DNA of 64,000 nt from Rhodocollybia butyracea. Taxonomy: Eukaryota > Basidiomycota > Agaricomycetes > Agaricales > Omphalotaceae. The position numbers and the translations under genes are program-made. The notes beneath the pieces were generated by a model. The model did no database searches. It was not told where the DNA came from and saw nothing but the letters and a program-made list of their open reading frames with translations. This document shows positions 43,049 through 54,780 of the stretch, piece after piece; position 1 is the stretch's first letter, and each line of letters opens with the position of its first letter. The stretch lies in NCBI GenBank assembly GCA_015501585.1, contig JADNRY010000079.1, positions 124,001 through 188,000 on the forward strand, given 5' to 3'.

Positions 43049-44354
43049 ATGGCTGTCTCTCTAACGCCAGAAGAGCTGGCCAAACTCCTGGATGATAAGA
43101 AATTGATATCGGTACTTCACACTACGGTTCTCCTTGCTGAATATTGTCTTCACGGTTTTATCCTAGTATGTTGTTGGTGGGTAACATTGGTTCTTCCATA
43201 TCTACCCTCATTAATCAAAAATTGAAACAGTATCAAGCGCTGCACTTTTCCTGTATGACTGGATGCTCACGCTTCCAGTGGAGCTGGATGTTGTTTGGTC
43301 CGAGAAGCTTCGTCCTCTGAATGTGCTCTACATCATCCAACGATACATGCCATTCATCGACACAGTTGGCCTTTCAATTGCAGGAAAGGATGGTGTATCA
43401 ATCGTTTGTCAATATCTGATGCTGATTGTTACTTACAGTACTCTTTGCGGAACCAATAGAACTGAATGCATGTCGTAGCCTGTATCTCACCTTTACTTGT
43501 AAGTGTTCTTGCTTCTTATGTGCCCATGGGCCATTTATCTGATAAATGTGCCTTCAATACTTGAACAGGGATGTACATTGTAGGAGTAGCCCTAACAGAA
43601 GGTACTCGTTGAATCGATTTCCATATTTTTGGTTTATCAGATACTTATGTGAAGCTATAGTTATCTTAACGATACGCACCTGGGCACTCTGGGGAAAAGG
43701 GATCAGATTAACCATTGGCCTCACAATACTCTTTGTAGGATGTTGGGTACCCATTTTTTTACATCATACACCTCTACCTCAATTCAGAGATGTGTAGGTT
43801 GGACTTATTTATGGTGCAGAACCCTTAAATGTTCATCATTTGAATCCCCTTCTTAGATAGTTCTCCACTTGGATGTGTGTTCCTGGGTGGTGAACCAATA
43901 TTGTTCTTGTGTTTGGTGGTCTTACTGGTTTACGAAGCAGGTGAGTTAATGCATGTTCTTTGGGCTCAGTCATTCATTCGGAACTACTCTTTATTGCCAG
44001 TGATCCTGACACTGATGTTGATCCCCGGCATTGTTTATTGTGTGTGGTGTTTTAACCCCCAACCATGGCTTTGTTCTTAGTCCCTACCTCACATAGTCCG
44101 CTCAGGAAATTGGTCAGCCTTGACCACCATAGTTTACCGAGACGGTATGGGCTAACTGTTGTAATCATGATCCGACTGAGATAGTTTGACTTCTAGGTAT
44201 CACTTACTATCTGTTTATTTTCGGTGGATGTTTACAACTATACCCTTGCATTATGATACTTACCATTCCATAAACGACAGGGCTGTCAGTGACAAATTTG
44301 TTCACTGTTCTACTACTGCCGGTGAGTGCTTGCATCTTCAAACTTGTCACATAA
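43049..44354 (+). pseudogene. DUF6533 family copy J, one-base insertion in exon 5
   Basis: Exon 1 is MAVSLTPEELAKLLDDKKL; exon 2 VSSAALFLYDWMLTLPVELD and YIIQRYMPFIDTVG. Intron 2 has an in-phase donor (GATG|GTGTATC), and exon 3 reads VLFAEPIELNAC. Exon 5 reads IRTWALWGKGIRLTIGL, but after GCWVPI a run of seven Ts (one extra base relative to D, near 43760) shifts the frame. Exon 7 has a deletion at the FSLST region, and the last exon stops at LVT-TAA before the long tail. Nonfunctional as read. Confidence 0.8.
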
Positions 44355-45129
44355 GCTCATCCTCTGGCACAGCATGATCTCGGCGAGAACCTTTTCCTTT
44401 CGTATCAGCGAGTGATGCACACTTTGCTGGCCAGCAGAGTCATCCTCCATATGCGAAGTCAGTCACGCAAACGGGCCTCACCACCAACCACCTCAGCATT
44501 TGGGCTCGGTGCTATATGATCTCTGATTGTCCATTGAAATTACTGAGGGAAAGTAACGGTAGATCAGGTAGCCTCGCCGATATTGCCGAACAAACTTATA
44601 AACACTCTCTGGGTGGATCGGAGTATGAAGGATTGAGTCTAGAGCAGTCCGAATCCAAGTCTGGTTCTGATTATGGGTCATGAAGAGGGAAACGATCGCA
44701 CTCTTTGGAAGCCAGTTTTACATGCGGTCCACTGGCACATTTATAGATATATTGCTGTCGTAGTGGGGAGTGGGAGTAATAATGGTCTGTTCTTTCACAC
44801 TCAGAGGAACTGTTACAGTCCTTGTTGTGAGTGGCCAGCAAGAGCACAATGCACATTAGCGCGATTGGGTAGCTAGATGTGCACGCGGGTTCTATTGAGG
44901 AACGGTAGCAACATCATCCAAGCCTAGATGTCGGAGCAACTGTCCTCCAAGATGCGAGCCTCCAATGAAAAGATAGCCCCAAGCCTACGAGATTGACGGG
45001 TCATAGTCTAGATGATGGCTGGGGCCGGGGATTTCGCAGTGCATCACAAGATCCTTGGTTCATGTAGTCGTGTGAGCATGAAGAAACGGGATTTTCATTG
45101 CTACTCAGTGATAGGGGTTCCTATTCTTT
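44355..45129. other. Spacer between copy J and the second gene Q
   Basis: The first part is the untranslated C-terminal exon of J (CATAAGCTCATCCTCTGG, CATATGCGAAGTCAG). The rest is collinear with the H-Q spacer (GGGATTTCGCAGTGCATCAC versus GAGTTCGCAGTGCATTAC). No extra gene seen. Confidence 0.5.
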
Positions 45130-46065
45130 ATGTTCGAACGACTAAAAGAACAAGAAGTTATAGCTTTACTTTCCACTCCGCCGAGTCCTGTATCTGACTC
45201 TGTTATTTATGACTAGTTAACCTTGGAGGCTTGGGGTTGTGTTCTCACTGGGCGACTCGCATCTTGGAGGCGCAGTTCCACTATGCAAGACCTGGAACAG
45301 GCTACTGTTGGATATCACAAGATATCAGTATCATTGTTATGATTGATCAAGCTCATAGTTATCTCACACTCATTATTGACACGTACTTACACGTACTTAT
45401 TTCCTATCACCCCCATTACCAGTATATAAGCAGTAGCTAGATATACGCTACCTCATCTGATTGCCCCTCTCTCAGTGCTGTAGGGGCAAACAGAATATAT
45501 TGTGCTTTTCACTTTGTTCTGCCGTTGTGCTATATATTATCCCAAGTGGTAATATCATGTTCTATCTTATTATCCAACAGCTACTAAAGAGCAAGTTTCT
45601 CTTATTCACTTACTAGATATGAAAGCTTCCTAACTCTTTGACAACCAGACTCTTTATATATGCAGGCAGGAGCTCCAACTTGGATATTATGATTGCCAGC
45701 CAAGTGAGAGCACGTGTGTTGCTTCAGAATTTGGAAAAAGCTGCTTGGCCAACCATTGCTTGACAAAGTTCCTTTGGATGATATTCCACTTCATCCCTTC
45801 ATCAAAAGTTCACAAGCACCCTTTGAAGAGTGTTATTGGGTGGGTCCTTATTACAATACCGGCCTTTACACTATTTTACCGAACTTTGAAAATATAGCCG
45901 ACTTTATGGTGAGAAAAAGATCCTTCAGTGGGATCTTTGACATTGAAGCTCAGATAATACTGCCACCGTTTCTCAATGGAACAAACATCCGTTCACATCT
46001 TGCTGCTTGATTGAATTGCGTTATTGTGCTAGCCACTGGCCATCCATAATAAGAAATGAACACTC
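45130..46065 (+). pseudogene. Gene Q second copy, broken by stop, solo LTR and copia-3
   Basis: It matches gene Q through all three exons: MFERLKEQEV start, LASWRRSSTMQDLEQA, CCFRIWKKLLGQPLLDKVPL, and WNKHPFTSC-type exon 3 ending where copia-3 begins. Lesions are a TAG in exon 1 (45213, after VIYD), a 274-bp solo LTR inside exon 1, indels in exons 2 and 3, and loss of the C-terminal half by the copia-3 insertion. Confidence 0.8.
45306..45579. repeat. Solo LTR (274 bp) with 5-bp target duplication GCTAC
   Basis: The sequence runs from TGTTGGATATC to TTATCCAACA and is flanked on both sides by GCTAC (45301-45305 and 45580-45584). In the intact gene Q the site reads GGCTACGAAAGAGC without insertion, so the borders are exact. 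It contains GTATATAAGCAG as a TATA box. The TGTTGGATATC start and the short length are typical of copia LTRs. The internal region was removed by LTR-LTR recombination. Confidence 0.93.
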
Positions 46066-46490
46066 TGTTATTAGAGGTTGATCGATAAGGCAGACAGTGT
46101 ACACAACACTGTTAGTTGGCTCTGGTCACACAGACACAGAGGAGACAAAGGTCCAGACACAGACACAGACAGAGAAAACACAACTTGTTATTCCACAAGT
46201 ACATACAAGCTTAAATACAAGTCCAGCAAGTTAATAATAAGTACAACACGTGAAGCGTTCACAGACGGAGTGAGAGTAATAAGACGAGAGTGGAATGAAG
46301 CACAAGGTAAGTAAGTAAGAATAGATGATAGCACAATAATAAGGCAATGGCAAGTGGGCAGGATAAAGATAGTACAACTAATTCACATACCAGTAGTTAC
46401 AGCAAGAGAGAACATTCCATAGATAGTAACGAAGTGAAAAGACTGTTCCATAGTAAGTATAATGAAGATGATAGATGACGAAGTCCAACA
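46066..46490 (-). repeat. 3' LTR of copia-3
   Basis: On the (-) strand it starts TGTTGGACTTCG directly after the polypurine tract TGAGGAGGAG (46491-46500) and ends CTAATAACA at the join with gene Q. The outer border is set from the point where similarity to intact Q stops, and so is good to about 5 bp. It contains a CAGACA-rich microsatellite (46129-46172). Confidence 0.7.
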
Positions 46491-46604
46491 CTCCTCCTCA
46501 AACCTTTGCAAGTCCCATAGACGATGTGAAGTGTTTGGCTTTTGCTGAAGTCAAGCCTTGGTGAAAATGTCTGCCATCATGTCCTCGGTTGGACAGTAAG
46601 TAAG

Positions 46605-49368
46605 TCAAATGTTACCTTCTTCAATAGCATACCGAATGAAATGATACTGTATATCAATGTGTTTGGTCCATGCATGAAACCTGTCATCTTTCGCTAAAGT
46701 GATAGCTGATTGATTGTCCGAGTGAAGTGTGATAGGTCTGGCGATTGGAGTGAATAACTCAGAGATGAGGTTTCGAAGCCAGATTGCTTCCTTGGCTGCA
46801 TGCATGAGAGCGATGTATTCTGCTTCTGTAGTGGATAGAGAGATGGTGTCCTGTCGCTTTGATGACCATGATACTGCCCCTTCATTAAGCATGAAGACAT
46901 ATCCTGATATGGCGTGTCTGTCTTCTTGGGACATTCCATCAGTGTCCGTAAATCGCTTGACAGGGTGTTTCTGCACTCCTCCTGAAGTTAGCCAATAATC
47001 CCGGGTATATTTCAGATAAGCGTATACACGCCTAAGTCCATTCCAATGAGCAATGCCTGGATTCTGCGAGAATCAGGCAAAAATGGCAACCGTATAGGTG
47101 ATGTCGGGTCGTGTGGCAATGGAAAGATATTGGAGAGCACCAAGTGCTTCTCGGTAAGGCTTATCCTGCATAGCGGTGATATCCTCCACAGTCTGTGGCA
47201 TCTGGTCTTTGGTGAGATGAATATGGGGGTTGAAAGGAATGGAGAGTGGCTTTATGTCAGAGAATATGTAGCGGCTAAGAATAGCATCAATGTATGATCG
47301 CTGTGATAAACGGATAGATCTGCTGTGAAGTGATCTCTGAATTTTGATTCCAAGTAGCCAATGAATTTTGCCCTGATCTGTGACCTCAATAATTGTGCTG
47401 ATAGATTTCTTCAGCTGTGCCATAATTTCCAAAGTTTTGGTAACCAATGTCATATCATCCACATGAATGAAAATGATTGTGAATGGGTCGGTGCGATAAA
47501 ATACAGCATGATCAAAATCTGACCGTTTGAAGCCTAGCTTTGTCATGATTTCCCTGAATCGCAAATACCATCTTTGACCTGCTTGTTTAAGTCCATACAA
47601 GGCAAGTTTAAGTTGAAGTACTTGTCTGGGTTTTACACCTAGATTAATGCCAGTTGGTGCCTTCATGTAGATCTTTTTGCTGTCATCAAGTTTTCCATAG
47701 AGATATGCTGATTTGACATCCATCTGATGAATGATCCAGCTGTGTTCAGCTGCGATGCTGAGAATAGTTCTAGCTGATGCAAGTTTGGCAACTGATGTGA
47801 AAGTTTCATCTGGAAAATAATCAACATCTGGGATTTGATTAAATCCTCGCACCACAAGTCTGGCTCTGTGACTAGTAAGCCGTCCTTGTTCATCCTTCTT
47901 GGTCCAATAAACCCATTTGGATATGAGAATGTTTGCATCCAATGGTGCCGTGACTATATCGTAAGTTTCACGCTGGTTAAGTCTGGATATCTCCTTGTTC
48001 ATGGCTTCTTGCCATTTTGGCCAATCAGGTCAGCACATAGCTTCTGCAACTGATAAAGGATCTGATTCAATTTCAGATGTGACTTGTGCAAGCGATGCTG
48101 TAAGGTATCGGAGTTCCATGTTTCCCTCTGCTGATCCTTCAATGATATCCCTGATTTTCTGAGTGGGTTGCCTGACACGTTTTCCGGTAAGTTGTTCCGG
48201 CGGGATGGGCTCTGCAATTTTGTCAGATACAGGAATAATAGGCTGTTCTGACTCAGTGACTGATGTTTCCAAATTTTCCAAATTTCCATCCTCCTCCTCA
48301 ATGAGTTGGATCTGCCTGTTGGAAATTGTTACGTTCCGTTCCGTGGTAACTGTTTGTCACTGTGGCCAATAGATAAAATATCTGTTAGATTCCATGTCTA
48401 TACCTATCCATCTTCCTTCTTGTGCCTGTGGTTTGAATTTTCCTGGCTCTTTCTCCTTCTTTACATACACTATGCTCCCAAAGATTTGAAAGTTAGAAAT
48501 GTCGGGTTTTTGATTGAACCGTTTTTCGTATGGTGTCGCCATATTAATTCCCTTCTTTGGTGTCCTATTCCAAATATAAACCACATACTTCATCATAAAT
48601 CCCATAGCCATTTAGGAAGTCCTGATGAAATGATTAGACTTCGGTAGTACTGCATTCAGTAGAGTCCGATGAGTGCGTTCTGCGATGCTGTTATGTTCCA
48701 GAGCGTCATGTACCGTTAATCTCCGCTGGGTGCCAAGTCGTTCCAGGTACTGGTTGAATTCTCGGCTAAGAAATTCTCCCCCTCGATCAGAGTGAAGAAT
48801 TTTAACAGTGATGCCATATTGAGTCTGGAGATTGGTTTGAATAATGACGTACTGGGTGAATGCTTCATCCTTGCTTTTCAGCAATGGTTCCTCTAACCAT
48901 AGAGTTGCCTCGTCAACTATGGTGAGGGCGTAAGTGCAACGGTTGATAGTCTGAACTGATGCAGGTCCCCAAACGTCTATGTGAAAAACATCTCTGTAAT
49001 TTTCTGCTTGTGGAGAAGACTGTAGTTTGGCAATCGGAAATCTTGCTGCCTTAGCAAGCAAGCATGTACGGCATTCTGGCTCGTCCATATGAGATTTATC
49101 CAATCTCATCCCATTGATCTGGTTGTGTGTGAATAAATGCTTAATATAAGCATAGTTCTGATGGCCTAAGATGCAGTGGGCGTCATAGAGTAATACCAGT
49201 CGATCTTTGGCAACATAAGCATGTTCCTCCATGGGAATCTGGTAGAGTCCATGGATATTTGGAATACGTGCAACAATCCTGTTGTTGGGGTCAGTCATGG
49301 TGAGCAAACCATTCCCAATGTGGATATTGTATCCATCATCATCGGTTTTCCCAAGGAAATAAGAGTGT
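46605..49368 (-). pseudogene. copia-3 pol remnant (integrase, RT, RNase H)
   Basis: Reading along the (-) strand: GAG-pre-integrase with LGHQNYAYIKHLF and ECRTCLLAKAARFP, integrase core with IDVWGPASV (first Asp), HSDRGGEFLS (second Asp) and EHNSIAERTHRTLL (Glu), then YVVYIWNRTPKKG and a roughly 300-residue RT with MDVKSAYLYGKL, LYGLKQAGQRWY and FIHVDDM (HVDD in the catalytic position), ending with RNase H (SGYVFMLNEGAVSWSSKRQ, STTEAEYIAL, LHSDNQSAI). The domain order is the copia order. Stops and frameshifts at about 48612, 48355, 48030 and 47070 split it into at least five frames, so it is dead. Confidence 0.9.
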
Positions 49369-49369
49369 G

Positions 49370-50189
49370 TGTGTTTTGTATCTTTTTGTATTAAACTCTC
49401 TCTCCTCTCTATATAAGCTTAGGGTATTGACCTAGAAAGACAAGTTACCCGCCACCTCCAAAGTACAAGATTGGTAGTTGTTTCTTCAATTAGAAGTTAT
49501 TTGCCCTGCGTTATATGTTAGAGAGTGCTGATGCCGCCGACTCGTGACATCTAGCCACTTTAAACTTCACCACTGAACCTTGTGCCCACTTGAGTTTCTG
49601 GTTAGGACTTTGAGTGTGTAATTATAACCAAGTTAAATCTAGTTGCTTTCTTAGAGGGGACGGTTTCTAGTAAGGGATTATTTGTCTCCAGAGTGGGGGT
49701 TCTTTAGCTAGCTGAGAAGTTAGCAAGCCACTAAGAGTGTGGTACAAGTTCCTGGTAATTTGGTACTACCTTCAGTTTAGTAGCTTAACCCAGAGTTTGG
49801 TTAGGGACTTTACGGCAATTCACTAGCTGGAGCCAGAGTTTGCCTGGGAGTATTCTTGCTTTGTTTGTTTGCATCCCTGTTTCATACACACACACACATG
49901 TTCACACTTCAACTTTGTTGAGCTAGCTCTGTCCACAGAGCTTAATTGATATAGTCACAATGCTAGCCTTATACTCAGTACTGGAGTTTGTGTTAGCTAG
50001 CTTAATCTGATCTTATTGTTATCCCAGAGGAATCTCTGACAACTCAACCTCACTCCTAAATTTGATAGTCTGTTTTAGTGCGGTATTGTTCATTAGCTGT
50101 TACAGTTGTTTTGTAACACATTTCAAGGACCAGTACAAAGTAGATCAATTAATGCAGTGAACTATGGGCGCAGCCAGCAGTTCAGTCAC
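49370..50189 (+). repeat. LTR-like sequence between copia-3 and the palindrome
   Basis: A TATA box (TCTCTATATAAGC, 49405-49417) is followed by about 750 bp of non-coding, GT-rich sequence like the long U5 or leader of an LTR, ending near AATGCAGTGAACTATGGGCG. It begins exactly where copia-3 stops. I infer that another LTR element inserted here and was itself cut by the palindromic element, but I found no second copy in the window. Confidence 0.4.
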
Positions 50190-50719
50190 CCACATATTTG
50201 GTCTTATTAGTCTACACTTTTGTTACATTGACCTTACTAAAAAGACTCAAAAACCTAGGCAAAACCCGGGCAGCTAGGTCATGACCTTGGGATTTAGGTC
50301 ATGACCTGGGAATTAGGTCATGACTAAAAATTGGTCATGACCTAGGTCAGGTTGGTCTTTTCCTGGGGTTGGTAGGTCATGGCCTGGGGTGAGATAGGAT
50401 ATGGCCTAGGTGGGGCAGGGCATGGTCTAGGTGGGGCAGGGCATGGTCTAGGTGAGGGAGGGCATGGTCTAGGTGAGGGAGGGTATGGTCTAGGAGGAGG
50501 AGGGTATGGTCTAGGAGGGGGAGATATAGTCTAAGAGGTGTAGGGTGAGAGTGGAGGATGGTGAGATAGAGAATATAAACAAGAATGAAATATTATAGAA
50601 TAATGACTTGAAATTTTTAGAAACATATTGGGATTTTTTACATATCTGTAGATTATGACGAGTTTAAGCTAAGTCACAGTGCCCTGTTCTGGGTGGTCAG
50701 GGAAGCATGGGACTTACCT

Positions 50720-51000
50720 GACCTACTTTTTAGGTCATGACCTACCTAACCTAGGTCATGACCTACCTAGCCTAGGTCATGACCTACCTAACCTAGGTCA
50801 TGACCTACCTAGCCTAGGTCATGACCTACCTGACCTAGGTCATGACCTGGGTGAACTAGGTCATGACCTACCTAACCTAGGTCATGACCTACCTGACCTA
50901 GGTCATGTCCTGCCTAGCCTAGGTCATGACCTACCTGGCCTAGGTCATGACCTGCCTAGCCTAGGTCATGACCTACCTGGCCTAGGTCATGACCCAGGCC
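50720..51000 (+). repeat. Minisatellite in left arm, 21-bp units with AGGTCATGACCT
   Basis: About 13 head-to-tail 21-bp units, each AGGTCATGACCT plus a 9-bp spacer (ACCTAACCT, ACCTAGCCT, ACCTGACCT or similar). The 12-bp core is a perfect palindrome. Because 21 is divisible by 3, an open frame with a 7-residue repeat (LGHDLPN/S/D) results. More scattered units occur at 50270-50360. Confidence 0.92.
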
Positions 51001-53204
51001 AATTTAAAAATTACTAGATTAGGAAATTTTTCAATTTTTGCAGTGGATGAGGTCAAAGCTGTTTTTATTACCAAATAAGGCAATTTTCAAACACCTTAAC
51101 CGGTTTTATGTTTTTTTAATAGAGTTAGATACATTTGGAAATTTTTATAAATTACTATATTAGGCAATTTTATTTCAATAGACTTTTATTTCTTAATTAG
51201 GCAATTTCAAAACTTTTGCAGTGGATGAGGCCAAAGCTGTTCCCATTGCCTAATTGAGAAGTGACAAATTTGCAGTGGATGAGGTCAAAGCTGATTTCAT
51301 TACTTATTTGAAAAATGACAAATCTTTTGCAGTGGATGAGGTCAAAGCTGTTTTCACTACCTAATCAAGAAATGACAAAACTGAACACACAAACTATGTA
51401 CACTCTTTCCCTAAGGACAATAGCTTGTGGTAAACATCCAGACCTTTTGTTTATACACAGAATAGGTTGCTCACCTAAAATGAAGCCAATCCTGTGGTGG
51501 GAAGGGGCTGGATTGCAAAATATTTTTTGGATAACCTTTGGTTGTAGTGGATGAGGCCAAAGCTGTATGCCCATAAAAGGAAATCAATGAAAAGTGTTGA
51601 GTCTAAAGATTGCTTGATATAACATGCAGATTGGCATGGATAAGGGTGATCCTTTTCATCCCCTGATGCCCTGATGTGCTGTCTACCCTTTCTGAGTCTC
51701 AGATATATTTAGATGGCCCCTGGGAGATCAGTCTTTATTGATCTTTGAACTTTCTCATCAAAAACCCTCATTTTTTCGAAATTAGAGGATAGGTATCAGA
51801 GCATCCAGGGCAGGGTGGGCCACAGGCTTCTAGGACATTGTACCCTGGTATAATAGGTACACTTAGACGACTCAGGAGTAGCTTATACTGTCCTGGGAGA
51901 GTGGATAATAAGTGATACCTGTCTAATTAGGCATAAATTTCGCTTTTTTGCCTGTTAAATCATTAATAGTGGGAGCTGTAGGCAAGAGAAGACTGTCTAG
52001 CTTGGCATATAGCATGCTAGGAATACATAGATTGATATCAGAACCTTTTCCGGATAACCCCTTCCCTTATCTTGATGTACCAGTACTCCTGGGTTCTTAA
52101 GTGTCTGATACTTGTGTCAAACTTATCATCACATGTTGAACTTCAGATAGTGAGAATATTTTGTTATAGACATGCTATATCAAGTCCTGGTACACTATTC
52201 CTCGAGTTTCTCTGCAATCCCTTGCCTACAGCTGCCTCTATTAATGATTTGATGGTCCAAAAAGCGAAATTTATGCATACATATACAGAGATCAATTATT
52301 ACCCACTCTCCCAGGACAGTATAAGCTACTCCTGGGTCGTCTGAATGTACCTATTATACCAGGGTACAATGTCCTAGAAGCCTGTGGGCCACCCTGGCCT
52401 GGATGCTCTGATACTTATCCTCTAATTTCGAAAAAATGAGGGTTTTTGATGACAAAGTTCAAAGATCAATAAAGAATGATCTCCCAGGGGCCATCTAAAT
52501 ATATCTGAGACTCAGAAAGGGTAGACAGCACATCAGGGCATCAGGGGATGAAAAGGATCACCCTTATCCATGCCAATCTGCATGTTATATCAAGCAATCT
52601 TTAGACTCAACACTTTTCATTGATTTCCTTTTATGGGCATACAGCTTTGGCCTCATCCACTACAACCAAAGGTTATCCAAAAAATATTTTGCAATCCAGC
52701 CCCTTCCCACCACAGGATTGGCTTCATTTTAGGTGAGCAACCTATTCTGTGTATAAACAAAAGGTCTGGATGTCTACCACAAGCTATTGTCCTTAGGAAA
52801 AGAGTGTACACAGTTTGTGTGTTCAGTTTTGTCATTTCTTAATTGGGTAGTGAAAACAGCTTTGACCTCATCCACTGCAAAAGATTTGTCATTTTTCAAA
52901 TAAGTAATGAAATCAGCTTTGACCTCATCCACTGCAAATTTGTCACTTCTCAATTAGGCAATGAAAACAACTTTGGCCTCATCCACTGCAAAAGTTTTGA
53001 AATTGCCTAATTAAGAAATAAAAGTCTATTGAAATAAAATTGCCTAATATAGTAATTTATAAAAATTTCCAAATGTATCTAACTCTATTAAAAAAACATA
53101 AAACCGGTTAAGGTGTTTGAAAATTGCCTTATTTGGTAATAAAAACAGCTTTGACCTCATCCACTGCAAAAATGGAAAAATTTCCTAATTTAGTAATTTT
53201 TAAA

Positions 53205-53560
53205 TTGGCTTGGGTCATGACTTAGGCCAGGTAGGTCATGACCTAGTCCACCCAGGTCATGACCTAGTCCACCCAGGTCATGACCTAGTTCATCCAGGTC
53301 ATGGCCTAGGTCAAGTAGGTCATGACCTAGTTCACCCAGGTCAAGACCTAGTTCACCCAGGTCAAGACCTAGTTCACCCAGGTCAAGACCTAGTTCACCC
53401 AGGTCAAGACCTAGTTCACCCAGGTCAAGACCTAGTTCACCCAGGTCAAGACCTAGTTCACCCAGGTCATGACCTAGGTCAGGTAGGTCATGACCTAGTT
53501 CACCCAGGTCATGACCTAAAAAAGTAGGTCATGACCTGAATCAGCTAGGTCAGGTAAGTC
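53205..53560 (-). repeat. Minisatellite in right arm, independently diverged units
   Basis: About 15 units of 21 bp, but with a different majority type from the left arm: AGGTCATGACCTAGTTCACCC and a variant block where the core is AGGTCAAGACCT (no longer palindromic) repeated seven times. The surrounding arm is near-identical to the left arm, so the arrays have turned over separately in the two arms. Confidence 0.9.
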
Positions 53561-54087
53561 ACATTCTTGCCTGACAACCCAGAACAGGGCACTGTAACTT
53601 AGCTTGATCTTGTCATAATCTACAGATATGTAAAAAATCCCAATAATCCCAATATGTTACTACACATTTCTTGTCATGATTCTATGATATTTCATTCTTG
53701 CTTATATTCTCTATCTCACCATCCTCCACTCTCACCCTACACCTCTTAAACTAACTATATATCCCCCTCCTAGACCATAACCTCCTCCTCCTAGACTATA
53801 CCCTCCCCCCCCTAGACCATCCCCTCCCTCACCTAGACCATCTCCTCCCTCACCTAGACCATGCCCTGCCCCACCTAGGCCATATCCTATCTCACCCCAG
53901 GCCATGACCTACCAACCCCAGGAAAAGACCAACCTGACCTAGGTCATGACCTAATTCCCAGGTCATGACCTAAATCCCAAGGTCATGACCTAGCTGCCCG
54001 GGTTTTGCCTAGGTTTTTGGGTCTTTTTAGTAAGGTCAATGTAACAAAAGTGCAGACTAATAAGACCAAATATGTGGTTGCCTGAAG

Positions 54088-54780
54088 TGCAATGGAACTG
54101 AGACGCTCAACATTCATTCCTCTTCACATATACACATTGTTGAAACGCCCACCTCTACCCAAATGCTTTCAATCTTCCTCCCTCCGCTGTCTCCTAAGTC
54201 TGCTGCCCCTGTTCAGTTCCCTTGAAGCACGAGTCATCTATCAACCCGTTCAATGTACACATGTCTCCAGAATCAGATAACACAGTGAATGATACCGATA
54301 CCAGGTCTAGTCCCAATCTCCCAATCCCACCCTGCTCCTGTTCCTACTCCAATTCGGCATGCCTCACCCAAATCATCAGCCTTCACCGATTCTTGGACCA
54401 CCATACACCATGCCCTCGCCCCCAGGTCAATCCTGCTGTTCAAGACTTCAACCCAGGAATGAATACAAGGTTATTGTATTGTCAGCATGGTAAAAGATTG
54501 GGTTTGGATGGATGTGGGTTTGTATTCGGACATGAATTCAAACTTGAACTTGGGAATTGAACCTGTCTCCACAGCGTGCAAATAGGTGTAGACACGACAT
54601 GGATACGCCGGTACATTGTTGAGGTTTCAAAGATTAAGTGGGAGGCGAGGGAAGGATGGTTGATGTCAATGAGGGAGGAGGTTCATGAGGTATGATAAGG
54701 GTGCGGTGTCGTAATGGTGCTGCTGCTGCTGCTATTGCACAACTGGGTGGGCCCAGACCTGGTTGGTATGTAAGTCAAGG
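54088..54780 (+). repeat. R repeat, copy 7, 5' truncated by the palindrome
   Basis: R landmarks begin mid-repeat with GGAACTGAGACGCTCAACA and go on through CCAGAATCAGATAACAC and CCCAGGTCAATCCTGCTGTTC to the GGGAGGCGAGGGAAGG tail. The first third of R (including TGTAGCGCCC) is missing, with the palindrome ending 11 bp upstream. Confidence 0.75.

Larger units (their letters stand above)
46066..49368 (-). mobile_element. Ty1/copia element copia-3, 5' part missing
   Basis: The element lies on the (-) strand: LTR (46066-46490), polypurine tract, RNase H, RT and integrase, then an abrupt end upstream of the GAG-pre-integrase segment at about 49368. Gag, protease and the second LTR are absent. It sits in exon 3 of the second Q copy. 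Confidence 0.85.
50190..54077. mobile_element. 3.9-kb palindromic (foldback-type) element
   Basis: The left arm (50190-51986) and right arm (52221-54077) are inverted copies of each other around a roughly 234-bp centre. Outer ends are CCACATATTTGGTC and its complement at 54077. The arms match nearly base for base over the CTTATTAGTCTACACTTTTG end, the TAATTAGGCAATTT part, the CAGTGGATGAGGTCAAAGC repeats, the CCAGACCTTTTGTTTATACA part and the CAGGAGTAGCTTATACTGTC part. They differ mainly in two blocks of AGGTCATGACCT minisatellite. No transposase frame is visible in arms or centre. No clear target duplication was seen. It looks like a non-autonomous foldback or large TIR element. Confidence 0.85.

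Noticed and set aside
50720..51000. CRISPR-like array or nuclear-receptor type AGGTCA sites
   Set aside because: Units are contiguous with 9-bp variable spacers, the genome is fungal, and fungi lack nuclear hormone receptors; a transposon minisatellite explains it.
50679..51017. 112-codon (+) frame encoding a GHDLPN heptad repeat protein
   Set aside because: It is simply the 21-bp minisatellite read in frame; the right arm gives a different repeat peptide and there is no promoter or conserved flank.
52072..52344. Short frame at the centre of the palindrome as a transposase
   Set aside because: Ninety codons without any transposase motif, and half of it lies in the repeated arm.
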